Shown: positions 22,700-34,648, counted from the stretch's first letter. The stretch is DNA of 64,000 nt from Sepiola atlantica (GCA_963556195.1 OY744551.1:10212600-10276599); one strand, 5' to 3'. Notes: a model not told the origin generated them from the letters alone. Translations and numbers: made by a program.

Positions 22700-24200
22700 A
22701 AGGCTACCTAACTCAAATAGACTAATCTCTGTCGGACTGATTTTCGAGGATGTATCCTGTTAGGATCGAGGGGGTGATGTTCCCGGACTATAAGCGTGTT
22801 CAGTAAATCAAGCAATGTTGCATGCAAAAGACAGAGTAATAATTAATAAACAAAAATGAAGTAGTTCAAATAACGTTTATTGAACGTGTGTGTACGTGGA
22901 ATGATGAAGTGTGTGATGTATGCATGTGTGTCGATGGAAAACAGTTCTTGAAAAAGGTAGAAGAAATGAATCCGGCGAGAGGAAAGTCTTTGAAAGCCGT
23001 ACACAAAGAAAATGAGTTGAGAACTCTTACCGTTGTTTGACCACGTGTGTTGGTAGTTGTTATGCCGATGCCATTTGAAGAGAAAAGCGTTAGACGAAGC
23101 GCTAGTGTATTAGCGTCGTTCTGTCGACCAGAGAAGAGAGAGAGAGAGAGAGAGAGAGACGGAGCGCTGGTGCCAGCGTTGTTCTGCTAAGGCTGGTCGG
23201 TGAAAGAGAGATGGATTTTCCGTTTGCAACGGTTTTTATAGTCCGAAGGGCAGATAACTCTGGTGTCGCTTTACAGTGCCACCTGTCGGTGAAAAAGCGA
23301 CACCTACCGGCAAACCGGTGTAGTTATGTTTTGAAAGGAGGAGGTAACTGCTACAATCCTCGACTTGGTATGAAAAATAACACAACCCTAAGATCAAAGA
23401 TATGTGGCAGATCAATAGATCGATGAGACAAAAGGGCATGGAAGGAAAGTGCTAGTCTGCTTAGTTACCCCTTTTATTTCTAGGTTCATTCGGCTTACTT
23501 TCTCCTCTTCTTTCTTCTTCTTCCTCTTCTTTTCATTTCTTTCTTTCTTCTTGAAGAGGGGATCACCTTGCAGGCAGTTGCTCGTAAAAATAAGTTATAA
23601 CAGATGTGGGTAAAGTGTGAACTCTCAAGAAAAGTGTTCACGCATGTTTTGAACAAGTGGGTGAGAAATAAACTTTTATAAAACCAGGGAATTATCGGAG
23701 AAAAATCAGTTTCTTGGCGACAAGGGAATAACTCGCCTCGCTATCAATGAAGACAGCAACAACAACAAAAACACCCGATTTGAAGTGCCAACCCCAGCAT
23801 CCACTTTGAAGCACGCCTGCTGTCATTCCCACAATAACATACTTAACCAAGTAAACACACACGCATACTAAACTTTAAGGACAAAGTTAACGCTCGTGTC
23901 GTTTCAAATATTTTCTATCCTGCACAAACTTTATTGTTATATTTTACATTTTTGTAAAATTGTTTATATATAAAAGTTTTATTTCTTTTACTTTACAGTT
24001 TCTCCTTTTTTTTATTAACGATATTATATTGTTAAAAGTTAGTGCTCGCTAACTGATGATCCTTGCCAATCATATATGTTGTTATCGAATCGGTCTCAAT
24101 TTACCTACACAAAATTAATTGTTACGGTGTGGTGATTGGTAATCCCTAAAGGCGCGACCGTCGTCTAAAATACCAGACCCCCTAAACAGGGAACCAAAGA
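22700..24200. other. No gene recognised; GT- and GA-rich repeat-like stretch
   Basis: 22785-23300 has repeated GTGTG runs, a GA tract at 23128-23159 and blocks GAAGCGCTAGTGTATTAGCG and GAGCGCTGGTGCCAGCG, resembling a noncoding element end. It has the same character as 28650-29480 (ACGTGTG runs followed by a GA tract). No domain, tRNA or splice-supported exon was found. Confidence 0.5.
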
Positions 24201-24221
24201 CACCTTCTGCTCCTAAATAAA

Positions 24222-24560
24222 TTGGGCTTCTTGGCCTTTTGGCTAAGATCAAAGTGTAGGTAGTATCTGTTCCGATGGATACTGCACGCCTGTCCTGTGC
24301 AGTTCTAGGAGGTCCACCCTCCCAGGCTTTGCCTCCCCTCTTTGGGGAGGAGTAAGTTTATTGTTTACTGTCTGAGGCGCCCCTACCGGGGAATGCCGAC
24401 GGGGCTGCCCAGGCAATTTTTAAATGGCCAGAGTGCTCACCTCTCGAGCGCTGGCTTTTCAAACCCCACTTTCTCGACCCGATCTTGGGTCACATCTTAC
24501 TTGTGGGAGTAAGATAAAACTGGCCTTGTGCCTAACTCCTGGGGAGGAGTAAATAAAACC
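24222..24560 (+). mobile_element. U2-headed SINE (copy 3, best U2 head)
   Basis: GGCTTCTTGGCCTTTTGGCT then AAGATCAAAGTGTAG matches the U2 snRNA 5' end with only small changes (U2 has CTTCTCGGCC and ATCAAGTG) plus a 4-base insertion before GTATCTG. It then runs the full body to GGGGAGGAGTAAATAAAA. ACCTTCTGCT occurs at about 24201-24211 and again just after the element, a possible target duplication. Confidence 0.9.
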
Positions 24561-24566
24561 TTCTGC

Positions 24567-24724
24567 TGGCCGGTCTTGGCCTTTTGGCTAAGATCAAAGT
24601 GTAGTATCTGTTCCGATGGATACTGCACGCTTGTCCTGTGCAGTTCTAGGAGGTCCACATCTTACTTGTGGGAGTAAGATAAAACTGGCCTTGTGCCTAA
24701 CTCCTGGGGAGGAGTAAATAAAAC
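24567..24724 (+). mobile_element. U2-headed SINE, internally deleted (copy 4)
   Basis: Starts GGTCTTGGCCTTTTGGCTAA directly downstream of the previous copy. It keeps the head to AGGAGGTCCAC, then jumps to ATCTTACTTGTGGGAG and the same 3' end. About 180 bases of body are missing, with the junction at CCAC/ACAT. Both copies are head to tail. Confidence 0.9.
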
Positions 24725-25059
24725 ATCTGGCTCAAATTGCTTTATTTGTATTATATATGCGATCCGACAGTACGATGATTGTTAGAAACATTCATATTTC
24801 AATGTTTAGAAAATAAAACACCTTGTTTTTATACACCCCCCCCCCCCCCGCAAAAAAAAATTCGTATTTAATTACTTATTTTTCTAAAATGATATATTTA
24901 AAATAAAAAGCAAAAACATTTTAGGCACTTATGCAGATTAGGGACGGGCCGAAATTTATTGGTTTCATTTTAGAAGAGCTCCAATAGTGTAAGGGGCCGA
25001 CAACTCTCTTTTTTTTCCATTACCCCCCCCCCCTGCAGAGTCTTTTTGAACAAAAAAAC

Positions 25060-25491
25060 GGTGCTTATGCTGATTAGCGGCCTATGAAAAAAATATTTTT
25101 ATATAAAAACAATAATATATACTTATTAAGCATTATATTCTTACTCACTGTACGAAAAAGTAGAAAAAATTATCCACTAGAACTTTAATTACAAGTATTT
25201 TTCCATTCTGCGTATCATAACAGCAACTCGTTCACTAAGCCTCCATCTTGTTTTTTAAGAAGATTTCAGTTATCTGCCCTTGAAATCTTCTTAAAAAAAC
25301 AAGATGGAGGCTTACTGAACGAGTCGCTGTTATGATACGCAGAATGGAAAAATACTTGTAATTAAAGTTCTAGTGGATAATTTTTTCTACTTTTTTCGTA
25401 CAGTGAGTAAGAATATAATGCTTAATAAGTATATATTATTGTTTTTATATAAAAATAATTTTTTCATAGGCCGCTAATCAACATAAGCACC
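25060..25491. mobile_element. Near-perfect foldback element, 432 bp (GGTGCTTAT ends)
   Basis: The left arm 25060-25270 and right arm 25283-25491 are almost perfect reverse complements of about 210 bases, with a loop of roughly a dozen bases. The ends read GGTGCTTATGCTGATTAGCG and its complement. No frame fits a transposase. The near identity of the arms suggests recent formation or gene conversion between them. Confidence 0.85.
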
Positions 25492-26261
25492 CAAATTTCT
25501 GAATTGTATCCCGTTTAAAAAGACAAAAGCAACAGGAAAAATAAACAAAAGAAAAATTAATTTTTTTACCTGTAAAAATAAAAAAAAAAATAAATAAAAA
25601 AGATGTTAAACCAAACACGATGACTGTTCGTTTTGAAATGAAAAAAATATACTTTTGATTTTCCCAAATTTTATTTTCGTCAATAAACGTTCTATTAATT
25701 AATTGAATTTGCATACTTCTTATTTAAAAATTCATATTTTTCATTTTCGGAGAAATTACGTACTTAAAAATGAAAATAAAAAAAGAGTTATCAGTCCTTT
25801 ACTCAATTCCAGCTTTTCTAAAATGAAAACAAATAAATTTCGGCTCCTTCCTAATCTACAGAAGTGCCACATTTTATTATATTTCCGAAAGAAAATAAGG
25901 ACATTTTATAGAACGACATCAACCGTAATTTCCCCCCCAAAAATAAGATTCTACGTTTTTTGTAAACAGCCTTTAAAATATATATATATACGCAAAGTAA
26001 ATTTTTTTAGTGTTTTAGATTGTAGAGGGGGGATCACTTTCCTATATAATTTTAACGTAAATTAAGCACCCAGTTCTAGGCCTAACGTTTTTTAAATTGA
26101 TTTTTTAAATGCTTTTTATTCTAATTTTTATTTCGGGCGCAACAATTTTTTTTCATTATCCAATTTTAAGTTAATTTTATGTTTTAAATGTTTAAAAAAA
26201 AATTAAACTAATAATTTTAGATTTAATTTTGATTTAATTTTAGATATAATTTTTAGACTAT

Positions 26262-27850
26262 TTTTAGACTATTATACTTTTTTTAGACTATTTTAGACTA
26301 TATTTTAGACTATTTTAGACTATATTTCAGACTATATTTTAGACTATTTTAGACTATATTTGAGACTATTATTTTGGACTATTTTAGACTATATTTTAGA
26401 CTATATTTCAGACTATATTTTAGACTATTATTTTAGACTATATTTTAGACTATATTTTAGACTATTTTAGACTATATTTTAGACTATTTTAGATTAAATT
26501 TTTACAATTATTTTAGACTATTTTAGACCATATTTTAGACTATTATTTTAGACTATTTTAGACTATATTTTAGACTATTTTAGGCTATATTTTAGACTAT
26601 TTTAGACTAGGTTTTTGACAATTATTTTAGACTAATTTAGACCATATTTTAGACTATTATTTTAGACCATATTTTAGACTATTATTTTAGACTATTTAGA
26701 CTATATTTTAGACTATTATTTAGACTATTTTAGGCTATATTTTAGACTATTATTTTAGACTATATTTTAGACTATTTTAGACTATATTTTAGACTATTAT
26801 TTTAGACTATTTTAGACTATATTTTAAACTATATTTTAGACTATGTTTTTGACAATTATTTTAGACTATTTTAGACCATATTTTAGACTATTATTTTAGA
26901 CTATATTAGACTATTATTTTAGACTATTTTAGACTATATTTTAGACTATAATTTTAGACTATTTTAGGCTATATTTTAGACTATTATTTTAGACTATTTT
27001 AGGCTATATTTTAGACTATTTTAGACTATGTTTTTGACAATTATTTTAGACTAATTTAGACCATATTTTAGACTATTATTTTAGACTATATTTTAGACTA
27101 TTATTTTAGACTATTTAGACTATATTTTAGACTATTATTTAGACTATTTTAGGCTATATTTTAGACTATCATTTTAGACCATATTTTAGACTATTTTAGA
27201 CTATATTTTAGACTATATTTTAGACTATTATTTTAGACTATTTTAGGCTATATTTTAGACTATTTTAGACTATGTTTTTGACAATTATTTTAGACTAATT
27301 TAGACCATATTTTAGACTATTATTTTAGACTATATTTTAGACTATTTAGACTATATTTTAGACTATAATTTTAGACTATTTTAGGCTATATTTTAGACTA
27401 TTATTTTAGACTATATTTTAGACTATTTTAGACTATATTTTTGACAATTATTTCAGACTATTTTAGACCATATTTTAGACTATTATTTAAGACTATTTTA
27501 GACTATATTTTAGACTATTATTTTAGACTATTTTTAGACTATTATTTTAGACTATTATTTTAGACTATATTTGAGACTATTTTTAGACTAATTTAGACTA
27601 TATTTTAAACTATTATTTTAGACTATATTTTAGACTATTATTTTAGACTATATTTTAGACTATTATTTAAGACTATTTAGACTATATTTAGACTATTATT
27701 TTAGACTATTGTAGACTATATTTTAGACTATTATTTTAGACTATTTAAGACTATATTTTAGACTATTATTTTAGACTATTTTAGACTATATTTTAGACTA
27801 TTATTTAAGACTATTTTAGACTATTATTTTAGACTCTAGAACTATTTTTA
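26262..27850. repeat. TTTTAGACTA satellite, about 1.6 kb
   Basis: A 10-12 base core TTTTAGACTA joined by TA, TTA or T spacers, repeated more than 120 times. Occasional variants GACCA, GGCTA and TTTTTGACAATTA recur at intervals, suggesting superimposed longer periods. It lies within one arm of the large foldback. Confidence 0.95.
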
Positions 27851-28964
27851 GACCTATATTTAATTTAAATTTAATTTTTAATAACAAATTTCATTTTAAT
27901 TATAGATTAAATTTTGATTTAATTACAGATTAAATTTGGGGGAAGGTACTATAACTTTTGGCAATTTTTTCTGCTGCAAAAAGTAAATTTAAATATGTAA
28001 TAACAATAAAATGTACGATAACATTTGAAAACACGTGGAAAATTATTTACTTGTTTTTTTTTTTGGGGGGGGGGGGTCATTTTAAGTACAAAAAATAGTT
28101 TCTGCATGATTTTAGCGTTTTTGAAATATTTTACAAGTTTTTAATCTATGCATTTGTATGTGTTTTTAGTGGTTTTTTTTAATGTTTTAAATGTATTCTA
28201 TGCATTTGTTATCGTTACTTTTACTTAGCCAAACACGAGTATTTTCCATCATGGTAGATTTTTTTACTACATGTGTTCGCTAATTTCTCATGCAATGAAA
28301 AGCATTTTTAAATATTTAAAAACACAAAAAAAGCAGATTAAAAGACCGGGCCATTTTTAACAACAGCTAACAGAACGAAACAAGGGTTTAAAAAAACAAA
28401 ACAAAAACAACAACAAATAGGCAACAAATAAATGTTACCAAAGGCAAGATAAGTTACTCTTCTACTAACCTGGATAAGTTTATTTGTGTTTTAACTTATT
28501 TTAAAGAGGTTTTTGTTGTTGTTTTTTAAATTCAAAACAAATCTGGTGTCCACCTGTTCAGTTAGAACAGAAAACAAATTGGCTGTTCTTGATAATCGGT
28601 GAAAAATCGAAAAATAAACAAAATAGCGTTAGTTTAGGAGCGCGGACCTTAGCTTGTTAAGATATTGTGTCTTAGAGAAAATGCTAAGATCCACGCTTAC
28701 ATTTAAGTTGTTAAAGACTCCATTTTATAGAGACGCGCGGACCACGTGGTGAGAATTGAATTGTTTTATATATTTGTGAAATGCTTAAACAGTGAAAAAC
28801 GGTGAAAAGCATGAAATGGTTGAATTAAGGATAAGGCATGCACATAGTTGAAGGAAGAAATACAACATAGTTCAAAAGTAACACAAAATATTTATATATG
28901 GAAAAATCTTACATGGTGGTAAAATGTTAGTTTGAAATGTTCGTTGAAAGTCAGTTCTGAGAAT

Positions 28965-29255
28965 AGTAGTAAGCACGTGTGTGCGACCATGTGTGTATGT
29001 GTGTAGTTGTACGAATGTGTGTGCGTACACGTGAGTTGAGAATTCGTGTAGGCATTTGTGTGTGTGAGTGCCTTTGTTAGCAGTGTGTGGTTGTATGCAT
29101 GTGTGTGCGACAGTATGTGGTTGCGTGTGACAGATAAGGTGTGTGCGTCGCCATGTCCGTCAGTGCGTTGCGTGTGGCAATGTGTGTGTGTGTGTGTGTG
29201 TGTGTGACAGTGGTTGTACGCACTTGTGTGTGCGTGCGTGAGTTGTATGGTGAAT
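28965..29255. repeat. GTGTG-rich stretch
   Basis: Irregular GTGT and TGTGCG repeats with a pure GT run at about 29180-29206, inside the loop of the large foldback. No coding signal. Confidence 0.8.
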
Positions 29256-30654
29256 AGCAGTTACCCCGCTCATCGCTCAAGGTCGAAGAGCAGTCTGGAC
29301 ACGTCTTTCTGTTAAGCGTCGGAGAGACAGAGAGGAGAAGAGAAAAAGAGAAAGTTTGGCGCTGTTTGATGCTTTATATATTGGCCGCGCGGACGTAGAT
29401 TTTTGGCTTTTTGCACCTTTTCGTTAGACGGGTCTCTGGGAGCCGATTTTTATGGCTCCAGTTTTGAGCGTTTTGTTGTTGAAGTAAATTTGGTATTGTT
29501 TTCTATTCTGTTTTTTTTTTTTTTTGCTTACGCCGATATGATAAAATATTAGGGTGTCAATCTTATATTAGATACACATCCAATAAATGTCACCAATTGT
29601 GGGAAAATGTAATGTTCTACCAGTATTTTGTTTACTTTTCGTTTTTTGAGCGATTATCGAAACTGTAATTTCGGTCATTTTTTTCGTTCTAACTGAAGAG
29701 GTGGACACCAGGTTTGTTTTGAACAAAAAAAATCTTTAAAATAAGTTAAACCACAAATAAACTTATCCAGGTTAGTAGAAGAGTAACTTATCTGGCCTTT
29801 GGTAACATTTATTTGTTGACTATTTATTTTATTTTGTTGTTTTTTTAATTTTCTTTACTCCTTTTTCGTTCTGTTAGCTGTCGTTAAAAATGCCCCCCTC
29901 ACCCATTTATATTTGAAATAAAACAAAATTGAATAAGAAAAATATCCCCCCCCCCCATTTCTTTCGCCATTCAGCGCTAACTGGCCAGGAAGTGGGTGCT
30001 TAATCTACGTTAAAATGATATAGGAAAATGATCCCCTCTCTAAAATCTTTTTTTTTTTAATTTCTCTGCGGATATGAGTATAATTTTATTTTTTAGGGGG
30101 AGACTACGGTGGGTGTGGTTCTATAAATTTATCGACAATAAAACCACCAAAAAAATCATCATTCTCGTACGCCGAAAATATCCATGTATATTTGTCCTAT
30201 TTATTCGACATAAATTCGCTTGTAGTTTCAAATAACATGAAAATGTCAACACGTAAAATGTTTGAGTTTTCTCCCCTGGATAAGAGTTAGTTCCCTTGTC
30301 CTTTCTCTCTTTTGCTGGAGTTATTTCCCTTGATATAATTCGTTAAAAAGTCCAAAAATATTTTGCGTTTATTTTTATTTATTTCCTGGGAAAAATAATA
30401 TTCTACAAGTCTTCATGGCTAAAGCCATGGATGGGCAGGCGTCATCCAAGTGAATCGTCAAAAGAAGATTTGGTTATTTAATGAGACTGCGTTGCAGGCG
30501 ACGGTCACTTGGGTGATCAGTCCTACAACGAAAACAAGAGACACAAAAAGGCGCTTTTGTATAGAAAGTCACCGATGTAAGGGACATAACTCTGTTTGAT
30601 TAAGAGATTCATCATTTTTTTTCACAAGAGAATTTGGAACTCTGAAACCAACGC

Positions 30655-30872
30655 AACTTAGAAGAAGAAGAAGAAGAAGAATAGGAAGAACAGGAAGAAG
30701 ATCAGGAAGAAGAAGAAGAAATAGAAGAAGATCAGGAAGAAGAAGAAGAAGAAGAAGAAGGTCAAGAAGAAGAAGAAGAAGGTCAAGAAGAAGAAGAAGA
30801 AGAAGGTCAAGAAGAAGAAGAAGAAGGTCAAGAAGAAGAAGAAGGTCAAGAAGAAGGTCAAGAAGAAGAAGA
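30655..30872. repeat. GAA-rich low-complexity array
   Basis: AAG repeats broken by GGTCAAG and ATCAGGA units. Long frames on the other strand are leucine or phenylalanine repeats and are artefacts of the composition. 30170-30655 has no gene. Confidence 0.9.
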
Positions 30873-30880
30873 GGCATCAA

Positions 30881-31192
30881 TGTAATGCGATAGGTTTTGT
30901 GATTATCAACTCTGAGACTCTACAAATGTTAATGATGTAAGTGTGAACAATTATTATCGATATAAAGCCAACTTGACACGAATGTGACACGTACCTTTTA
31001 TTCTCGGCAGAATTCTGATTTTCTTCAGGACGAATTCCAATTAATAAAGCAAACACATTTTCGTAAGTTTCTACGATAACAACAACAACAACAAAGAAGA
31101 GAAAAGGGGCAGACAACTCCGACTCATAATTCACTTACAGTAAATTCGAATGTGTCAATAACAAGTACAGACTATAGTGAGTAATTTAAACA
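30881..31192 (-). mobile_element. Copia element 3' LTR, 312 bp
   Basis: On the - strand it starts TGTTTAAATTACTCACTATAG-like at 31192 and ends CGCATTACA at 30881, giving TG...CA. Immediately before it on the - strand is GTGAGGAGGAG, a good polypurine tract. The first 90 bases are repeated at 32229-32319 on the far side of the coding part, which fits a 5' LTR remnant. Confidence 0.7.
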
Positions 31193-31199
31193 CTCCTCC

Positions 31200-32225
31200 T
31201 CACTAGCTGTCAGACTGTTCCATGATTTCTCTAACACCTAACAGGGTTCTAAGCTTCTCAAATTGTGCGTTCACAATTTCTTTTTGTCAGCACATCAGCA
31301 ATCATGTCTTTACTTTGACAGTATTCCAATTCAATAGTTTTCATCTCAACTTGCTCTCGGATGTAATGAAACTTAATAGCAACATGTTTCGCCCGTCCAT
31401 GATATTGTGGATTATTTGCAATACATATTGTGGATTGGTTAACCATCGTAGATGAGTGTCGGTCCAATCGAGGCTTCATTGAGACCACTTTGAAGATGTC
31501 GCATCCATACTGCCTCCTGTGCTGCACTTGCCAACGCAATATACCCTGCTTCAGCTGTAGATAATGTAACACAAGTCTGCTTTTTTTTTCTCCAACTGAC
31601 AGCGTCTACTTAATTTAAACAGGTAGCCTGAGGTTGACCTGCGGTCATTCAGGTCACCAGCCCAGTCTGCGTCTGAATATCCTATGAGATTTGTTATATT
31701 CTTCCTGTCATATAGTAATCCATAGTTCCGTGTACCATTTAGATAACACATGATATGCTTTACAGACCTCCGGTGTTCCATCGTAGGTTGGGAGCAAAAT
31801 CTTGCTACATTGCCGACAGCATAGGCAATATCAGGTCGTGTCTTTGTTGACAGATACAGTAGACTTCCAACTGCTGATTGATACAATTCTTGGTTGAATA
31901 ACTCGCTTTCTTTAACGGCTTTAGTTAACCTTGCACCAGCATCAGTTGGAGTTGTTGTAGGTTTTGCATTTTCCATTTGGAATCTTTTCAAAACCTCTGC
32001 TGTGTATGCTGGTTGTCCGATCCATATCTTCCCTGAATCTGGATAAGCGATTTTAACACCCAAGAAACTATGTAGTTTCCCCATGTTCTTGATGTTGAAA
32101 CTTTCCGAGATTCTTTTGATGAATTCTTGGATACGTGTCAAAGACTTGCATGCCAGAATGATATCGTCAACATACACTGCATCTATGAAGATCTTTCCTC
32201 CTAAGGAGAGTGTGTAGATACACAC
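31200..32225 (-). mobile_element. Ty1/Copia RT and RNase H fragment
   Basis: - strand frame 32225-31551 contains YVDDIILA, LGVKI, the SAVGSLLYLSTKTRPDIAYA block and YSDADWAGD, all hallmarks of Copia RT and RNase H. The frame then breaks, and 31572-31258 continues with STMVNQSTICIANNPQYHGR-like, KHVAIKFHYIRE and KDMIADVLTK, the end of Copia RNase H. Gag, protease, integrase and the RT N-terminus are missing. Two frame changes make it a pseudogene. Confidence 0.9.
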
Positions 32226-32228
32226 AGA

Positions 32229-32319
32229 AAAAGGGCAGACAACTCCGACTCATAATTCACTTACAGTAAATACGAATGTGTTAATAACAAGTCCTGACTA
32301 TAGTGAGTAATGTCAACAG
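32229..32319 (-). mobile_element. Copia 5' LTR remnant
   Basis: About 90 bases matching the first part of the LTR at 30881-31192 in the same orientation (AGACAACTCCGACTCATAAT, ACTATAGTGAGTAAT), ending TGTTGAC on the - strand. It joins directly to RT coding sequence, so the rest of the LTR, the leader, gag and most of pol were removed by one deletion. Confidence 0.7.
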
Positions 32320-32329
32320 TAAGAGAGAT

Positions 32330-33425
32330 AATCTCCGATGAACTGGCTGCTCTGGTGCCACCTCGACGTGAATACACTAGACCAAGCTGACAATCAGCGA
32401 AATCACATCCATTCACTGTGGAGGTCCCCAAATGCCGGAGAGCTTCTACTTCAATAGCTTCTTTCCTCATGCTGCCGGTCTCTGGAACTCCCTCCCTACT
32501 CCCTGTGTTGGATAATGGCCCTGTGGGGCCGGACGCATCTTGAAGTGGACGTATGTGGGTGAGATCGTTCGGTTTGGCTTGCGCGATTTAGTGCGGGTGG
32601 ACCCGTACAGTCAAATGCAAAATAAACTGGTTCTCACAGTCGGAGCTCACAGACGTTGACAGGGCCACCACGTTGACAAGACCTCAGGTCAAGGGTCAAT
32701 GTGCACATGCACATGGGGGCTCTGTAACGTCACAGGCTTTTGTGTGGGAAACGGAGTTTTGCCAGTCTGGGTTTTGGAAGCAAGCCGAACGGACGATTTC
32801 TCTATGTAGTCTTCAACATGATTAGGGGAATTAAATTCCCTAAGAGAATACAGGCATGCGATTCCTTCTTCGCCCCTCCTCGAATAGCTAAGGACTTAAG
32901 CTAGGAATTAACTACGATAGAGTGGTAATTTGGTCTCTCCCTCGACGTTAGTGAAGCATCTCCATGGCCGACATAAATTTGACGCCTGAATAAAACAAGT
33001 CAAAGTAAAAGATTGTTGCCTCGTGAATTTTGTGTTATAAAAGTTTTGTTGCGAACACAACGGACGGCGATGTTCACGGCAGCACAGAAACAAAGAAAGA
33101 ATTCAACCACTAGACGACACAGCCCTCCACGCGACGAGGAAAGAGAGAAGGTACGAGAAATTAAAAGGTATGCAACATATACTTTTTGGTGTTAAAAATG
33201 ACCAGTTGTTTAAGCGAGAACTGCCACGGCCCATTCCGGGACGGTTATGCAACACCTGTTTCCCCGACTGTACGGACATGCAGAGGTTTAAAACTAATGT
33301 AAACAGACATCTCGCTACACAGCTCTCAACGTAGGATGACACACTAAACCTACACCCTAACTCTCAGTAGCCCCTTACGTTTACAGTGGCGGCCTACCTT
33401 GTTTGGGGTGAATTATGTTAAAAAA
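32330..33425 (+). mobile_element. Jockey-like LINE 3' fragment, split by a solo LTR
   Basis: 32330-32507 and 33255-33425 together match the 3' end of the LINE at 35960-36910 and 49316-49887: the DELAALVPP-like segment, the FPKCRSASTSIASF-like region, ...WNSLP, then MQRFKTNVNRHLA and a 3' UTR with TACACCCTAACTCTCAGTAG and CCTTGTTTGGGGTGAA. It is interrupted by the LTR at 32508-33254. Confidence 0.8.
32508..33254 (+). mobile_element. Solo LTR, 747 bp, family L1 (CCTG target duplication)
   Basis: Same family as 9252-9961 (TGTTGGATAATGGCCCTGTG start, TATGCAACA end). CCTG at 32504-32507 and 33255-33258 is the target duplication. It has an internal duplication near the 3' end, where TATGCAACA occurs at about 33169 and again at the true end. 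Confidence 0.85.
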
Positions 33426-33499
33426 AAATTCTTATTCGTATTATTCTTTTTATTTTTTTTTAAAAGTATCTTCCCTTTAATTACTTGACCGCCTCCTCG

Positions 33500-33760
33500 T
33501 CCTCGCAGAAGACATCTTATCAGAGACCCAATGCGGCTTTTTTGACCTTCCAGCGGGACTATAGACATGATCGTTTGTGCGCGGCAATTACATGAGAAGA
33601 GCCTTGAACAACAGCAGCCCGTCATGTTTATCTTTTGCGACCCCCCAAAAAAGGCCTTCGATAAAGTATCCAGACCAGCCATGTGGGAAGTTCATTCCAA
33701 GTTCGGATGCCCACCTGATTTCGTCAACCTGGTGCGTGCCTTCCATGACAGAATGTGATG
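33500..33760 (+). mobile_element. LINE RT palm fragment (family F)
   Basis: Encodes SETQCGF, SSGTIDMIVCARQLHEKSLE, a degraded AFDKVSRPAMW box (the first catalytic Asp region) and FGCPPDFVNLVRAFHDRM. These are RT fingers and palm of a LINE. It stops at 33760 without the YADD box. The U2-SINE at 33878 lies just downstream. Confidence 0.8.
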
Positions 33761-33877
33761 GGAAGAATATGTCATCAGAACCATCTCCCCCCCCCTCTCT
33801 CTCTCTTTCTCTCTGACCCATTCCTTATCAATGGTGGCCTGAAACATGTGTGTGTTCTGGCTTCAACTGGTTTCTCT

Positions 33878-34199
33878 TTGGCAGGGATCAAAGTGTAGTA
33901 TCTGTTCTGATGGATACTGCACCCCATAGACTGGTATTGTCTTGGCCTTCGGGGCTTGATTTCCGGGTTTGTCCTGTGCAATTCTAGGAGGTCCACCCTC
34001 CCAGGCTTTGCCTCCCCTCTTTGGGGAGGAGTAAGTTTATTGCTTACTGCCTGAGGCGCCCCTATCGGGGAATGCCGACGCGGCTGCCCAGGCAATTTTT
34101 AATGGCCAGAGTGCTCAACTTCTCGGGCTTGGCTTTTCAAATCCCACTTTCCCGACCTTGTGTCACATCTTACCGCTGTGGGAGGAAGATAAATAAGTT
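33878..34199 (+). mobile_element. U2-headed SINE (copy 5, hairpin subfamily, damaged)
   Basis: Starts within the U2 head (GATCAAAGTGTAGTATCTGT). It carries an extra segment CCCATAGACTGGTATTGTCT with CTTCGGGG before the usual body, absent from copies 1, 3 and 4. GTTTCTCT flanks it at 33870-33877 and 34200-34207. The right half of the extra hairpin is lost here. Confidence 0.85.
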
Positions 34200-34207
34200 G
34201 TTTCTCT

Positions 34208-34640
34208 CTCTACACAGCAGCAATGCATAATGAGATTCCCACAGACACGCCCTTAATCGACATTCGTTTCCACATGGATGGAGATGTTTTCAACCTCGCT
34301 CGACTCGGACAGCCATGTGTTCAATGCGTCTAATTGAAGTAAAAAAAAAAATACTTTCTCATCGATTAAAATTACTTTCGACTGGAAAGAATAAATTACT
34401 TCATGATCGTTCGAAATTTGAAAGGAATTTCGAAGCCTTTAAACTGTAGAACAGAAAGTCATTTAAACTGGCTTTTAAATTCTTACATTTTCGAAGACTT
34501 TTACGTGGCCCAAACGATTAGAGGTAATGCCTGGGTTGCTACATGGAGATTCGAAATTGGATCTCGATTCTTGACCGTTTTTTGTTGGTGAATATTTATT
34601 TCATGAATTCTAATAAAAAACAAAAAAATGCTTGGATTTA
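34208..34640. other. No gene recognised
   Basis: Unique-looking sequence with a short frame at 34403-34591 that resembles nothing I know and has no splice or codon support. Confidence 0.5.
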
Positions 34641-34648
34641 TTTCATAC

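Larger units (their letters stand above)
25860..30170. mobile_element. Large composite foldback, about 4.3 kb
   Basis: Outer arms: 25890-26072 (GGGGATCACTTTCCTATATA, AATTAAGCACCC) against the complement of 29995-30150 (GGGTGCTTAATCTACG, ATATAGGAAAATGATCCCCT). Inner arms: 28345-28590 against the complement of 29685-29905 (GTTACTCTTCTACTAACCTGG, GGTGTCCACCTSTTCAGTTA-like). The loop at 28600-29680 holds GT-rich sequence and no gene. The left side alone carries a 1.6-kb satellite. Terminal GGTGCTTA links it to the elements at 25060 and 52324. Confidence 0.65.

Noticed and set aside
25703..26065. 120-codon frame as a host gene
   Set aside because: Lysine- and phenylalanine-rich by AT composition, overlaps an arm of the large foldback, and lacks similarity to anything known to me.
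30569..30880. Poly-Leu and poly-Phe frames
   Set aside because: Products of a GAA-rich low-complexity array.
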